In this document: positions 17,792 through 26,446 of the stretch, piece by piece
How the letters are laid out: each line of letters opens with the position of its first letter
Position numbering within the stretch: the first letter of the stretch is position 1
Origin: Amycolatopsis nigrescens CSC17Ta-90
GTDB taxonomy: Bacteria > Actinomycetota > Actinomycetes > Mycobacteriales > Pseudonocardiaceae
Direction: 5' to 3'
DNA: 64,000 bases
NCBI RefSeq assembly: GCF_000384315.1
Contig: NZ_ARVW01000001.1
Coordinates: forward strand, 5,456,157-5,520,156
Translations under genes and position numbers: made by a program
Notes under the pieces: generated by a model
The model's database searches: none
What the model saw: the letters and a program-made list of their open reading frames with translations, nothing else
What the model was told of the DNA's origin: nothing

Positions 17792-17868
17792 CGCGACGCG
17801 ACACGGCGAGCACCCACCGCACCGGGAAGAGTTCCGTGCAGAGCGCTCAGCTGAGGTGTCGCGTCGCG
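17792..17868 (-). promoter_or_regulatory. Putative cysteine attenuator inverted repeat
   Basis: A perfect 13-bp inverted repeat pairs 17856-17868 (in RNA CGCGACGCGACAC, the last codons of the leader peptide) with 17792-17804 (GTGTCGCGTCGCG), across a 51-base loop. A ribosome stalled on the cysteine codons at 17871-17879 would cover the first arm and stop the stem forming. This is the geometry of a leader-peptide attenuator. Whether the stem is terminator or antiterminator cannot be told from sequence. Confidence 0.6.
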
Positions 17869-17966
17869 GTACACCCGCAGGACGCGACGAGGAGCAGGTC
17901 GATGGCACGGCGGCGCCAGAACGAGCCCGCGGTGGCGGGTGCGCTGGAGATCGCCGGAGTGCTCAC
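17847..17966 (-). CDS. Cysteine-responsive leader peptide
   Basis: A 39-codon frame from GTG 17966 to TGA 17847 encodes a peptide whose second half reads RRRAIDLLLVASCGC and ends TATRHLS. This closely resembles the short actinobacterial leader peptides found before sulfur-metabolism genes, which share a basic patch, a DL-x-x-V-x-S segment and one or more cysteines. Its Cys codons TGC and TGT are at 17877-17879 and 17871-17873. CATATT lies seven bases before the GTG, so it may be leaderless. It is too small for automatic gene calling. Resemblance is from memory of the family, not a search. Confidence 0.65.
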   Translation of the reverse strand: MSTPAISSAPATAGSFWRRRAIDLLLVASCGCTATRHLS

Positions 17967-18100
17967 GAGACCGAATATGCCACAGCCTGCTGGCCCGGTG
18001 CGGCTGGTCTCACGAACTGGTACGCCGGGACGACCAGCGCCGACGGCCCCGCACGGGGTGCCGCCGCGACATGATCAACTCTCCCGGCCACAATGGGCTC

Positions 18101-18913
18101 GTGAGTGAGCCGACGCAGCCGTATGACCTAGACGATCTCGTGGTGCGGATGGACGGCGTAGGGGTACGGCGGGGGCACAACGAGCTGCTCGCCGGACTCG
18201 ACTGGGCCGTTGAACTGGATGAGCGCTGGGTGGTGCTCGGCCCGAACGGCGCGGGCAAGACCACCCTGCTCAGGCTGGCCGCGGCCGAGCTGCATCCCAC
18301 CACCGGTGTCGTGCATCTGCTCGGGGAGCGGATGGGCCGGGTGGACATCTTCGAGCTGCGGCCGCGGATCGGTTTCACCTCGGCCGCGGTGGCCGGCCGG
18401 GTGCCGCCGGACGAGATCGTGCGGGACGTGGTGGTCAGCGCCGGCTACGCGGTGCTCGGCCGCTGGCGTGAGGTTTACGACACCATGGACACCGAGCGGG
18501 CCGAGGAGCTGCTGGCCACGCTCGGCATCGCGCACCTGGCCGAGCGCACGTACGGCACGCTGTCCGAGGGCGAGCGCAAGCGGACGCTGATCTCCCGCGC
18601 GCTGATGACCGACCCCGAGCTGCTGCTGCTCGACGAGCCGGCGGCCGGGCTCGACCTCGGCGGCCGGGAGGATCTGGTGGCCAGGCTGTCCGCGCTCGCG
18701 CTGGACCCGGACGCCCCGGCGATGGTGCTGGTCACCCACCACGTCGAGGAGATCCCGCCGGGCTTCACCCACGCGCTGCTGCTCAAGGACGGCCGCGCGG
18801 TGGTCGCCGGTCTCATCGACGACGTCCTGACCAGCGAGAACCTGGCCAAGACCTTCGACCAGGACCTGCTGCTGGAGCGCTCGGGAGATCGATTCTTCGC
18901 CCGGCGCCGGTAA
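18101..18913 (+). CDS. Stand-alone ABC transporter ATPase
   Basis: 270 residues. Walker A is GPNGAGKTT, the signature is LSEGE rather than LSGGQ, Walker B is LLLLDEPAAGLDLGG and the switch His is in THHVEE. It belongs to a conserved actinobacterial group of ATPases related to ModF or iron-chelate systems, but no permease or binding protein is adjacent. The GTG at 18101 is preferred because CACAAT lies six bases before it, with GCGACA 17 bases further up (leaderless pattern); an in-frame ATG at 18071 is the alternative. Divergent from the cysteine leader. Confidence 0.85.
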   Translation: MSEPTQPYDLDDLVVRMDGVGVRRGHNELLAGLDWAVELDERWVVLGPNGAGKTTLLRLAAAELHPTTGVVHLLGERMGRVDIFELRPRIGFTSAAVAGRVPPDEIVRDVVVSAGYAVLGRWREVYDTMDTERAEELLATLGIAHLAERTYGTLSEGERKRTLISRALMTDPELLLLDEPAAGLDLGGREDLVARLSALALDPDAPAMVLVTHHVEEIPPGFTHALLLKDGRAVVAGLIDDVLTSENLAKTFDQDLLLERSGDRFFARRR

Positions 18914-18974
18914 CTCGTTCTACCGGCCGGTAGGCTCCGAAACAAGCTGATTGCTGGCCGAAGGAGGAGTGAGC

Positions 18975-19754
18975 GTGGGCGAGTTCGTACGGCTCGAGGT
19001 GGACGCCGGGGTGGGCACGATCCGGCTGGACCGTCCGCCGGTCAACGCGCTGAACAACCAGGTGCAGGGTGAGCTGGCCGAGGCGGCCAGGGAGGCGTCT
19101 GAACGCGACGACGTGCGCGCGGTGATCCTCTACGGCGGCGAGAAGACCTTCGCCGGCGGCGCGGACATCAAGGAGATGGCCGCGAAGTCGTATGTCGAGA
19201 TGACCAAGTTCGGTGCCGCGCTGTCCGGTTCGCTCAGCCTGCTCGCCGCGATCCCCAAGCCCACCGTCGCCGCGATCACCGGCTACGCCCTCGGCGGCGG
19301 CCTTGAGCTGGCGCTCACCGCGGACCGGCGGGTGGCCGGCGACAACGTGAAGGTCGGCCAGCCGGAGATCCAGCTCGGCATCATCCCCGGCGCCGGCGGC
19401 ACCCAGCGCCTTGCCAGGCTGATCGGCCCGAGCAAGGCCAAGGACCTCGTCTACACCGGCCGGTTCGTCAAGGCCGAAGAGGCGCTCGCGCTGGGCATCC
19501 TGGACGAAGTGGTCGCTCCGGACGACGTCTACGCGGCCGCGCACAAGTGGGCCGCGCAGTTCGTGAACGGCCCGGCGGTGGCGCTGCGGGCGGCGAAGGC
19601 CGCCATCGACGGTGGGCTGGACCTCGACCTCGCCAACGGCCTCAAGCTGGAGACGAACCTGTTCACCGCGCTGTGGGCGACCGAGGACCAGGCCAACGGG
19701 ATGCGCTCGTTCGTCGAGAACGGTCCCGGCAAGGCCACCTTCGAGGGGAAGTGA
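18975..19754 (+). CDS. Enoyl-CoA hydratase/isomerase
   Basis: 259 residues, crotonase fold. The oxyanion-hole segments FAGGADIKEMA and ALGGGLELAL and the catalytic acid region GQPEIQLGIIPGAGG (both glutamates present) mark a true hydratase. It adds water across trans-2-enoyl-CoA in beta-oxidation. The GTG at 18975 is set by AAGGAGG (18961-18967). It begins an apparent operon with a methyltransferase seven bases downstream. Confidence 0.9.
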   Translation: MGEFVRLEVDAGVGTIRLDRPPVNALNNQVQGELAEAAREASERDDVRAVILYGGEKTFAGGADIKEMAAKSYVEMTKFGAALSGSLSLLAAIPKPTVAAITGYALGGGLELALTADRRVAGDNVKVGQPEIQLGIIPGAGGTQRLARLIGPSKAKDLVYTGRFVKAEEALALGILDEVVAPDDVYAAAHKWAAQFVNGPAVALRAAKAAIDGGLDLDLANGLKLETNLFTALWATEDQANGMRSFVENGPGKATFEGK

Positions 19755-19761
19755 CGTCGGC

Positions 19762-20739
19762 ATGACCGAGGCGACCGATCCGGCCCCGCACCCGCACGCC
19801 ACCGAGGAGGAGGTGCAGGCGGCCTACCGCGACCCGAAGCTGGCGAACGTGCTCTACCACGACTGGGAGGCCGGCACCTACGACGAGAAGTGGTCGATCT
19901 CCTACGACGAGCGCTGCATCGCTTACGCCACCGACGTGTTCCGCGCGGTGGCGGGCGAGGAGACCGAGCCGTACCCGACCGCGATGGAGCTGGGCAGCGG
20001 CACCGGTTTCTTCCTGCTCAACCTGATGCAGGGCGGGGTGATCAAGAAGGGCTCGGTCACCGACCTCTCACCCGGCATGGTCGAGGTGGCGCTGCGCAAC
20101 GCGGAGAAGCTCGGCCTGGACGTGGACGGCCGGGTGGCCGACGCGGAGCGCATTCCCTATCCGGACAACAGCTTCGACCTGGTCGTCGGGCACGCGGTGC
20201 TGCACCACATCCCGGACGTGCCGGCCGCGTTCGCCGAGGTGCTGCGGGTGCTCAAGCCCGGTGGCCGGTTCGTCTTCGCCGGTGAGCCGACCAAGATCGG
20301 GGACACCTACGCGCGCAAGCTCGGCCAGCTCACCTGGTGGCTCACCACCAACCTGACCAAGCTGCCCGCGCTGCGCGGCTGGCGCCGTCCGCAGGAGGAG
20401 CTGGACGAGTCCTCGCGGGCCGCGGCGCTGGAGGCGGTGGTGGACATCCACACCTTCGACCCGTCGGACCTGGAGCGCAAGGCGCTCGGCGCGGGTGCGG
20501 TGGACGTGCACGCGGTCACCGAGGAGTTCGCCGCGGCGCTGCTCGGCTGGCCGATCCGCACCTTCGAGGCCGCGGTGCCGCAGGAGAAGCTGACCGTGCG
20601 GTGGCGGCTGTTCGCCTACCACGCCTGGCTTCGACTGTCCGCTTTGGACAAGAAGCTGCTGGCGAAGGTGCTGCCGCGCGAGCTGTTCTACAACGTGATG
20701 ATCACCGGCACCAAGCCGCCGGCACCGGTCGAGATCTGA
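19762..20739 (+). CDS. Class I SAM-dependent methyltransferase
   Basis: 325 residues. Motif I is MELGSGTGFFLLNL, followed by the acidic loop and the post-I segment AERIPYPDNSFDLVVGHAVLHHIPD, typical of Methyltransf_11 enzymes. The C-terminal 130 residues form an extra helical domain with TWWLTTNLTK. Substrate unknown. It begins seven bases after the hydratase and is followed four bases later by the THUMP-like gene, so the three are probably co-transcribed. Confidence 0.85.
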   Translation: MTEATDPAPHPHATEEEVQAAYRDPKLANVLYHDWEAGTYDEKWSISYDERCIAYATDVFRAVAGEETEPYPTAMELGSGTGFFLLNLMQGGVIKKGSVTDLSPGMVEVALRNAEKLGLDVDGRVADAERIPYPDNSFDLVVGHAVLHHIPDVPAAFAEVLRVLKPGGRFVFAGEPTKIGDTYARKLGQLTWWLTTNLTKLPALRGWRRPQEELDESSRAAALEAVVDIHTFDPSDLERKALGAGAVDVHAVTEEFAAALLGWPIRTFEAAVPQEKLTVRWRLFAYHAWLRLSALDKKLLAKVLPRELFYNVMITGTKPPAPVEI

Positions 20740-20743
20740 GCCG

Positions 20744-21907
20744 TTGGCCTACGCGTTCTCGCTCGGTGACGTCGCGTTCCTGCGCTCGCCGGAGGGCGCG
20801 TCGGCACTGGACGCCTGCGCGCGCCTCAACGCCGGTTCCATCGCCGACGTGACCGCCGCCCGCCGCACGGCGGGCGAGCGGTTCGCGTCGGCGGTGCTGG
20901 AAACCGTGGAGCTGCGCCGGAACGCTGTGTCCAAAATAGATTCACCGGCGGACTGGCTGTTCACCGGTGACGCGCTGCAGCAGGCGAGCGCGGCACCGGT
21001 GGCGCGGCACCGGGCGGCCAGGCTGGCCGGGCGGGATGTGCACGACGTGACCTGCTCGGTCGGCGCGGACCTGGTCGAGCTGGCGCGGGTGACCCGCCGC
21101 TGCGCCGGTTCCGATCTGGACGAGGTGCGGCTGGCGATGGCCAGGCACAACTCCCGGGTGGCCGGGGTGGCCCCCGCCCTGCTGCGTGCGGACGCACTGG
21201 CGCCGTCGACAAGGGAAACCGTGGTGGTGGCCGATCCGGCACGGCGGGACTCGGCCGGCCGCCGTGCCTGGCGCCCTGCCGATTTCGTGCCGCCGCTGGA
21301 CGAGCTGGCCGCGGTGTACGCGGGCCGGGACCTGGTGGTGAAGTGCTCGCCGGGGATCGACCCGGCCGCCGTGCCGTGGGCGTCGGAGGTCGAGCTGGTG
21401 TCGCTGGACGGGCAGGTGCGCGAAGCCTGCCTGTGGAGCGCCGGGCTGGCCGGGGTCTCCAGGCGGGCCACCGTGCTGCGCTCGGACGGTCCTTCGTGGA
21501 CGGTCACCGACGCGGACCCGGACGACGTCGGCGCCGCCGAGCCGGGCGAGTGGATCATCGACCCGGACGGCGCGGTGGTGCGGGCCGGGCTGGTCCGGCA
21601 CTACGCCGCCCGGCACGGGCTCTGGCAGCTCGACGAGCGGATCGCCTACCTCACCGGCGACCGCCCGCCGCCGGGGGTGCGGGCCTTCCGCGTGCTGGAG
21701 TCCGGCGCGTACCGGGAGAAGGAGCTGCGTGCCGCGTTGCGGCGGCTGGACGTCGGCAGGCTGGAGATCCTGGTGCGCGGGCTGGACGTGGACCCGGATG
21801 CGCTGCGCCGCCGCCTCAAGCCACGGGGCGCGGGCGAGCTGAGCGTGGTGCTCACCCGGATCGGCCGTTCTCCCCGCGCGTTTCTCTGCCGGGCCGAAAG
21901 GACCTGA
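20744..21907 (+). CDS. SAM-binding THUMP-like domain protein
   Basis: 387 residues. The middle holds a degenerate methyltransferase core (VHDVTCSVGADLVELA, SDLDEVRLAMARHN, VVVADPARRDSAGRR) and the C-terminus matches the THUMP-like domain found in this actinobacterial family (RPPPGVRAFRVLESGAYREK, LKPRGAGELSVVLTRI). A role in rRNA or tRNA modification is suggested by the domain but not proven. TTG at 20744 is the only start that keeps the N-terminus next to the previous stop, four bases away. Confidence 0.8.
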   Translation: MAYAFSLGDVAFLRSPEGASALDACARLNAGSIADVTAARRTAGERFASAVLETVELRRNAVSKIDSPADWLFTGDALQQASAAPVARHRAARLAGRDVHDVTCSVGADLVELARVTRRCAGSDLDEVRLAMARHNSRVAGVAPALLRADALAPSTRETVVVADPARRDSAGRRAWRPADFVPPLDELAAVYAGRDLVVKCSPGIDPAAVPWASEVELVSLDGQVREACLWSAGLAGVSRRATVLRSDGPSWTVTDADPDDVGAAEPGEWIIDPDGAVVRAGLVRHYAARHGLWQLDERIAYLTGDRPPPGVRAFRVLESGAYREKELRAALRRLDVGRLEILVRGLDVDPDALRRRLKPRGAGELSVVLTRIGRSPRAFLCRAERT

Positions 21908-22019
21908 ATCACGCCGGAAATCCGGGCTGAAAGGGCGCCAAAAGGACGGTTCGGGTGGAGTTGCCGGCCGGTCCGCGTCTAGGTTCTGCGAGTCCTGTGT
22001 GTACTGAGATGGGGGAAGC

Positions 22020-22775
22020 ATGTTCCGCAGTAGTCTGGTGAAACTGGCCGCGGCGGCGGCCGTTGGGGCGAGTGCGGTCGGGGGAGTGACCGCGTTGGCG
22101 GGCACCGACGACGGTGCGCACGCCCGGCAGCCCGCCAACCTCGGGCAGGTGAAGAACGACGTCAAGGCATACTACGGCGACTACCTGGACGCCGCGGGCA
22201 AGCACCACTACTCGGAGACCGGCGACTGGGCCACCGATACCGCCCGGCAGGTCGGCGACGCCCGTCAGTTCCTGGCGAAGCGGCTGGCCGACGGGGTGGC
22301 GAACCCGGCGATCGTGCTGGACATCGACGACACCTCGGAGAGCACCTACGGCTGGGAGGCGGACAACGACTTCGGCTTCGACCCCGTCAAGCAGGAGCAG
22401 GCGATCGAGTCCGGCGAGTTCACCGCCGTCAAGCCGACCCTGGAGCTGGCGAACTGGGCCGCCCAGCGCGGGGTGCAGGTTTACTTCCTGACCGGGCGCA
22501 AGGAGCACCAGGGCCCGGCGTCGCTGAAGAACCTGGCGAACGAGGGCTACCCCGCGCCGGCCGGAGCGTTCTTCAAGCCGGAGACCGCCGCGCCGGACTA
22601 CCTGCCGTGCGGGCTGAGCTGCAACACCGTGCAGTACAAGTCCGGCACCCGCGCACATCTCGAGTCCACCGGCGCGACCGTGCTGCTCAACGTCGGCGAC
22701 CAGTACAGCGACCTCGAAGGCGGCCACGCCGAGCGTTCCGTCAAACTCCCGAACCCGATGTACTACCTTCCCTGA
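22020..22775 (+). CDS. Secreted HAD-family acid phosphatase
   Basis: 251 residues with a Sec signal peptide (residues 1-36, ending HARQP). The class B-like acid phosphatase motifs are VLDIDDTSES (nucleophile and acid Asp), FLTGRK (motif II) and NVGDQYSDLEGG (motif III). It would dephosphorylate organic phosphates outside the cell. ATG 22020 follows GGGGGA. A TAGGTT -10-like element lies upstream, and the gene appears monocistronic. Confidence 0.88.
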   Translation: MFRSSLVKLAAAAAVGASAVGGVTALAGTDDGAHARQPANLGQVKNDVKAYYGDYLDAAGKHHYSETGDWATDTARQVGDARQFLAKRLADGVANPAIVLDIDDTSESTYGWEADNDFGFDPVKQEQAIESGEFTAVKPTLELANWAAQRGVQVYFLTGRKEHQGPASLKNLANEGYPAPAGAFFKPETAAPDYLPCGLSCNTVQYKSGTRAHLESTGATVLLNVGDQYSDLEGGHAERSVKLPNPMYYLP

Positions 22776-22780
22776 GCTCG

Positions 22781-23170
22781 CTACTTCATGGTGGCGATCT
22801 GGATCAGGTTGCCGCAGGTGTCGTCGAGGACGGCGGTGACCACCGGCCCCATGTCGATCGCGTCCTGGGTGAATTCGACGCCAAGCCCTTTGAGCCGCTC
22901 GACCTCGGCGTACACGTCGTCGACGGCGAACTGGGTGAACGGGATGCCGTCGGTGACCAGCGCCTTCTTGAACGGGCCTGCCGCCGGGTGGCCGTCCGGC
23001 TCCAGTAGCAGCTCGACCCCGTCCGGGTTCGCGGGAGAGACCACGGTGAGCCAGCGGGCCCCGCCGGCGGGCACGTCGGTCTTCTTGATGAACCCCAGCT
23101 TCTCGGTGTAGAAGGCAAGCGCCTTGGCCTGGTCGTCGACGAACACGCTGGTGATGTTGATGCGGATCAC
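22781..23170 (-). CDS. VOC (glyoxalase/extradiol) superfamily protein
   Basis: 129 residues, two beta-alpha-beta-beta-beta modules of the vicinal-oxygen-chelate fold: INITSVFVDDQAKALAFYTEKLGF and VDDVYAEVERLKGLGVEF, ending DTCGNLIQI. Members range from glyoxalases to antibiotic-binding and demethylmenaquinone-type proteins, so the substrate is open. The GTG at 23170 is chosen for AGAGGAA eight bases upstream; the frame extends further but without a binding site. Convergent with the phosphatase, six bases apart. Confidence 0.85.
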   Translation of the reverse strand: MIRINITSVFVDDQAKALAFYTEKLGFIKKTDVPAGGARWLTVVSPANPDGVELLLEPDGHPAAGPFKKALVTDGIPFTQFAVDDVYAEVERLKGLGVEFTQDAIDMGPVVTAVLDDTCGNLIQIATMK

Positions 23171-23271
23171 GGGTTGAGTTCCTCTCGGTCGGTGGAAACC
23201 CCACGCTAGGACACGACCCCGGCCCCGCACGTCCGCCCACCACTTCGCGCGACCCCCGACCGTGGCAGCTC

Positions 23272-24099
23272 TTAGCGAACGGTCAGCGGCCGTTCGGCGG
23301 TGGCGCAGGTGTGCAGGATGGTGTCGGCGACCAGGCCGGGGGCGTCGCTCATCGGGACGTGGCCGCAGTCGGGGAGCAGCACGTGCCGCGCGGACGGCAG
23401 CAGCCGGGTCGCGCGGAACGCCTGCCGCGGCGGGAGCAGCCGGTCACCGGCGCCCCAGGCGACGGTCAGCGGCACCGCCGGCGATGGGCCGTTCCAGGCG
23501 AAATCCTCGCCGGCGGCCAGCGTCGGTTCGAAGGACGCCGCTCCCCGCAGCGCCCCCATGTCGCCGAGCGCGGTCTTCAGGTCGATCCGCTCGGGATGCG
23601 CGTACAGCATCCGCAAGCTGCCGTTGCGCAGGGCGTCGCTGCGCAGCACGATCCTGGTCGCGGTCTGCGGCGCCCGCGCGCCGCGGCGCATCCAGCGCAG
23701 CGCGGCGAACGCGCGGGCCCGGTCGCGGCGGTTCCAGAACCCGGCCGGTGACAACGCGGTCGCCGAAGCGACCAGGCCCTGCGCGGCGGCCTCGATGGCC
23801 AGCAGCCCGCCGAGCGAATTGCCCGCCACGTGCGGATTTTCCACCCCGAGCGTCTGGAAGATGCCGCGCAGGACGCCGACCGAGCCGCTCAGGTCGTGCG
23901 CGGTGCCCTCGGGCAGCCGCGGCGAGCGGCCGAACCCCGGCAGGTCGACGGCGAAGACCTGATGCCGCTCGGCGAGCCGGTCGAGCACCGGCAGCCAGGC
24001 CTGCCAGCGGTGCCCGATCCCGTGCAGCAGCACCAGCGGGCTGCCGCTCCCTCGGCGTTCGTAGTTGACGGTGATGTCCATATCGGCCTCGCTGCTCAT
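23272..24099 (-). CDS. Alpha/beta hydrolase
   Basis: 275 residues. The oxyanion segment VLLHGIGHRW, the nucleophile elbow GNSLGG (Ser), an acid in WGAGDRL and the final CGHVP histidine complete the triad. It is the last gene of the monooxygenase operon and overlaps its stop codon by four bases (ATGA). In that setting it plausibly opens the ester or lactone produced by the Baeyer-Villiger enzyme. That link is inference from context. Confidence 0.88.
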   Translation of the reverse strand: MSSEADMDITVNYERRGSGSPLVLLHGIGHRWQAWLPVLDRLAERHQVFAVDLPGFGRSPRLPEGTAHDLSGSVGVLRGIFQTLGVENPHVAGNSLGGLLAIEAAAQGLVASATALSPAGFWNRRDRARAFAALRWMRRGARAPQTATRIVLRSDALRNGSLRMLYAHPERIDLKTALGDMGALRGAASFEPTLAAGEDFAWNGPSPAVPLTVAWGAGDRLLPPRQAFRATRLLPSARHVLLPDCGHVPMSDAPGLVADTILHTCATAERPLTVR

Positions 24100-25553
24100 T
24101 TGCTTGTTTCGAAGTCTTCGGCGCGGAAGCGCAGGCGTCGGTCGAGCCTGGCCAGCGACCACGGCCAGTTGGCGATGTTGTGCCCGGTCTCGTCCAGGTA
24201 GTAGCTGACGCAGCCGCCGGCGTTGTACACCGTCGGCCGCAGCCCTTCCTGCACCTCTTCGTTGAACCGCCGCTGCACGTCGGCGCGGACGTCCACGCTC
24301 GCCCAGCCCCGCTCGCGCATGGTCGTGACCGCGTCGGCCACGTACCGCGCCTGCGACTCGATCGTGCCGAGCACGGACGCGTGCCCCGGCACGATGTTGG
24401 GGCCGAGGAAGGTGAACAGGTTCGGGAAACCGGCGATCGCGGTGCCGAGGTAGGCGCGGGCGCTGCCCTGCCAGTGCTCGGCGAGACTGCGGCCCTCGGC
24501 GTCGAACACGTACCGCGCGATCGGCGGTTCGGTGACCTCGAAACCGGTGCCGAAGATGACCGCGTCCACCTCGCACTCGGTGCCGTCCGCTCCGACCACG
24601 GACCGCTCGCGCAGCTCGGCCACCGCGGTCGGGTGCACCCGCACGTTCGGCCCGGCGAGCGCACGGTAGTAGCCGTTCGACAACAGGATTCGCTTGCAGC
24701 CCAAGGTGAATCCCGGGGTCAGCGCGGCACGCAGGGCCGGGTCGCGCACCTGGCGGCGCAGGTGCAGCAGCGCCGCCCGCTGGAGCACCCGCATCAGCCG
24801 CTCGCGGCGGAACGCCACCCCGGCCGCCTCATGCACCGCGTAGACCCCGTACCGCAGCGCGTTCCCGGCGCCCGGCACCAGCCGGAAGAGCTGCTGCGCG
24901 GTCCACGGGATCGGGAAGTCGAGCTTCGGCAGCACCCAGGGCGCGGTGCGCTGGAACAGGTGCAGCCGCTCGACCCCGCGCGCGATCTTCGGCACGAACT
25001 GGATCGCGGACGCGCCGGTGCCGATCACCGCGACCCGCTTCCCGGCGAGCGGGTACTCGTGGTCCCAGCGCGCGGAGTGGAAGGTCTTCCCGGTGAAGCG
25101 CGCCAGTCCCGGCACGTCCGGCAGCGCCGGTTCGTGCAGCGGTCCGGCCGCCGCGACGAGCACCGTGGCGGTGTAGCGGCCGCGGTCGGTCTCCACCCGC
25201 CAGCACCGGCCCGTAGCGTCCCAGCGCGCCGAGTCGACCCGCACGCCGAACTCGATGTCCTCGTACACCCCGTGTCGCCGCGCGCTGGCCCGGAGGTAGC
25301 GCTGGATCTCCGGCTGACGGCTGTAGAACCGGCTCCAGAACGGGTTGGGGTCGAAGGAGTAGGAGTACCAGACCGACGGCACGTCGCAGCCGCAGCCGGG
25401 ATAGGTGTTCTCGCGCCAAGCCCCGCCGACGTCGTCGCCCTTTTCCAGCACGGTGAAGTCGGTGATACCGGCTTGTCGTAGCTTGATCGCGGTGGCGACC
25501 CCGGAGGCGCCGGCCCCGATCACCAGCACCCGGACCGATTTCGCGGCGGCCAT
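24096..25553 (-). CDS. Baeyer-Villiger flavin monooxygenase
   Basis: 485 residues. Two Rossmann motifs, GAGASG (13-18, FAD) and GTGASA (178-183, NADPH), flank the Baeyer-Villiger fingerprint F-x-G-x-x-x-H-x-x-x-W, seen as FTGKTFHSARW (153-163). Such enzymes insert oxygen beside a ketone to give an ester or lactone. The layout with an SDR, diiron enzyme and hydrolase recalls the Mycobacterium tuberculosis mymA operon. The ATG at 25553 overlaps the previous stop by one base. Confidence 0.92.
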   Translation of the reverse strand: MAAAKSVRVLVIGAGASGVATAIKLRQAGITDFTVLEKGDDVGGAWRENTYPGCGCDVPSVWYSYSFDPNPFWSRFYSRQPEIQRYLRASARRHGVYEDIEFGVRVDSARWDATGRCWRVETDRGRYTATVLVAAAGPLHEPALPDVPGLARFTGKTFHSARWDHEYPLAGKRVAVIGTGASAIQFVPKIARGVERLHLFQRTAPWVLPKLDFPIPWTAQQLFRLVPGAGNALRYGVYAVHEAAGVAFRRERLMRVLQRAALLHLRRQVRDPALRAALTPGFTLGCKRILLSNGYYRALAGPNVRVHPTAVAELRERSVVGADGTECEVDAVIFGTGFEVTEPPIARYVFDAEGRSLAEHWQGSARAYLGTAIAGFPNLFTFLGPNIVPGHASVLGTIESQARYVADAVTTMRERGWASVDVRADVQRRFNEEVQEGLRPTVYNAGGCVSYYLDETGHNIANWPWSLARLDRRLRFRAEDFETSK

Positions 25554-26446
25554 CAGACGGTGTACCCGTAGCGGTGCCACAGTTTCTTGGCCGCGGGGGT
25601 GAGCAGGCCGAGCTCGGCGTAGAACGGCCGGAACCGGCTCATGCAGTCGTCCAGGGTGGCGCGCCAGTGCGGGTTCGTCTTCGCCGCGCGGGCCGCTTCG
25701 TTCGCGTCGAGCCCGGCCTCGGCGTACATCGCCGGTACCCGCCAGGACCGTTCCACCACGCCGAGGCCGATCGCCACCGCCAGCGCGAGGCCCTCCCGGT
25801 ACGCCCTCGGCAGCCGGGGCACCATGCGCAGCAGCTCCTCGCGGGCGTAGCGCATGTGCCTTGCCTCCTCGATCACGTGTATCCGGTTCACCTGGCGGAC
25901 CAGCGGCTGGATCGAGTCGTCCTTCATGGCGCCGCGCTGGATCGCGTCGAAGATCTCCTCGACGAACAGCACCGCCACGAAGGCCAGCGGCTTGGTGGAG
26001 AAGGCGCGCAGCAGATCGGTCATCACCCGGTCCACCAGATGCGGCCGGTACGGGCCGCGGTCCAGCTTGACCAGCGTCCGGCTGAACATCGTGGAGTGCC
26101 GGGTCTCGTCACCGACCTCGGTGAGCGCGTACCGCAGGTGCTCCGAGACCGGATCGAAGGTGAGCGCGTGCCGCACCAGCATCTGGATGAACATGGTCTC
26201 CACCCAGATGCCGAACCCGAGCATGTTCGCCACCTCGCAGCGGGTCAGCTCCACCCGCTGCCGGTGACTCATCCGGGCCCAGATTTCGGTGCCGTACAAG
26301 GAGGAGTAGGCCGGTGGCGCGAAGAACGCCCCGTCCACCAGCGGCGCGTCCCAGTCGATGTCCAGCTCCGGGTCGTAGCTGCGGTCGGGTGAAGCGGTGA
26401 GCAGGCGTCGTGCGGTGGCTTCGCGGTCGGTTTCCCTACGTGCCAT
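25553..26446 (-). CDS. AurF-like diiron oxygenase
   Basis: 297 residues, mostly helical. Metal-ligand motifs are visible as ANMLGFGIWVE, EVGDETRHS, VLFVEEIFD and VIEEARHMRYA, giving the Glu/His pattern of the AurF (PF11583) diiron family, which oxidises amines or C-H bonds. Its ATG overlaps the upstream SDR gene by 11 bases. It may hydroxylate the substrate of the pathway before SDR and Baeyer-Villiger steps. Exact chemistry unknown. Confidence 0.82.
   Translation of the reverse strand: MARRETDREATARRLLTASPDRSYDPELDIDWDAPLVDGAFFAPPAYSSLYGTEIWARMSHRQRVELTRCEVANMLGFGIWVETMFIQMLVRHALTFDPVSEHLRYALTEVGDETRHSTMFSRTLVKLDRGPYRPHLVDRVMTDLLRAFSTKPLAFVAVLFVEEIFDAIQRGAMKDDSIQPLVRQVNRIHVIEEARHMRYAREELLRMVPRLPRAYREGLALAVAIGLGVVERSWRVPAMYAEAGLDANEAARAAKTNPHWRATLDDCMSRFRPFYAELGLLTPAAKKLWHRYGYTV

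Noticed and set aside
17836..18108. Plus-strand small protein overlapping the cysteine leader
   Set aside because: It lacks a ribosome-binding site and a recognisable product, and it overlaps the better-supported minus-strand leader peptide and the ABC promoter.
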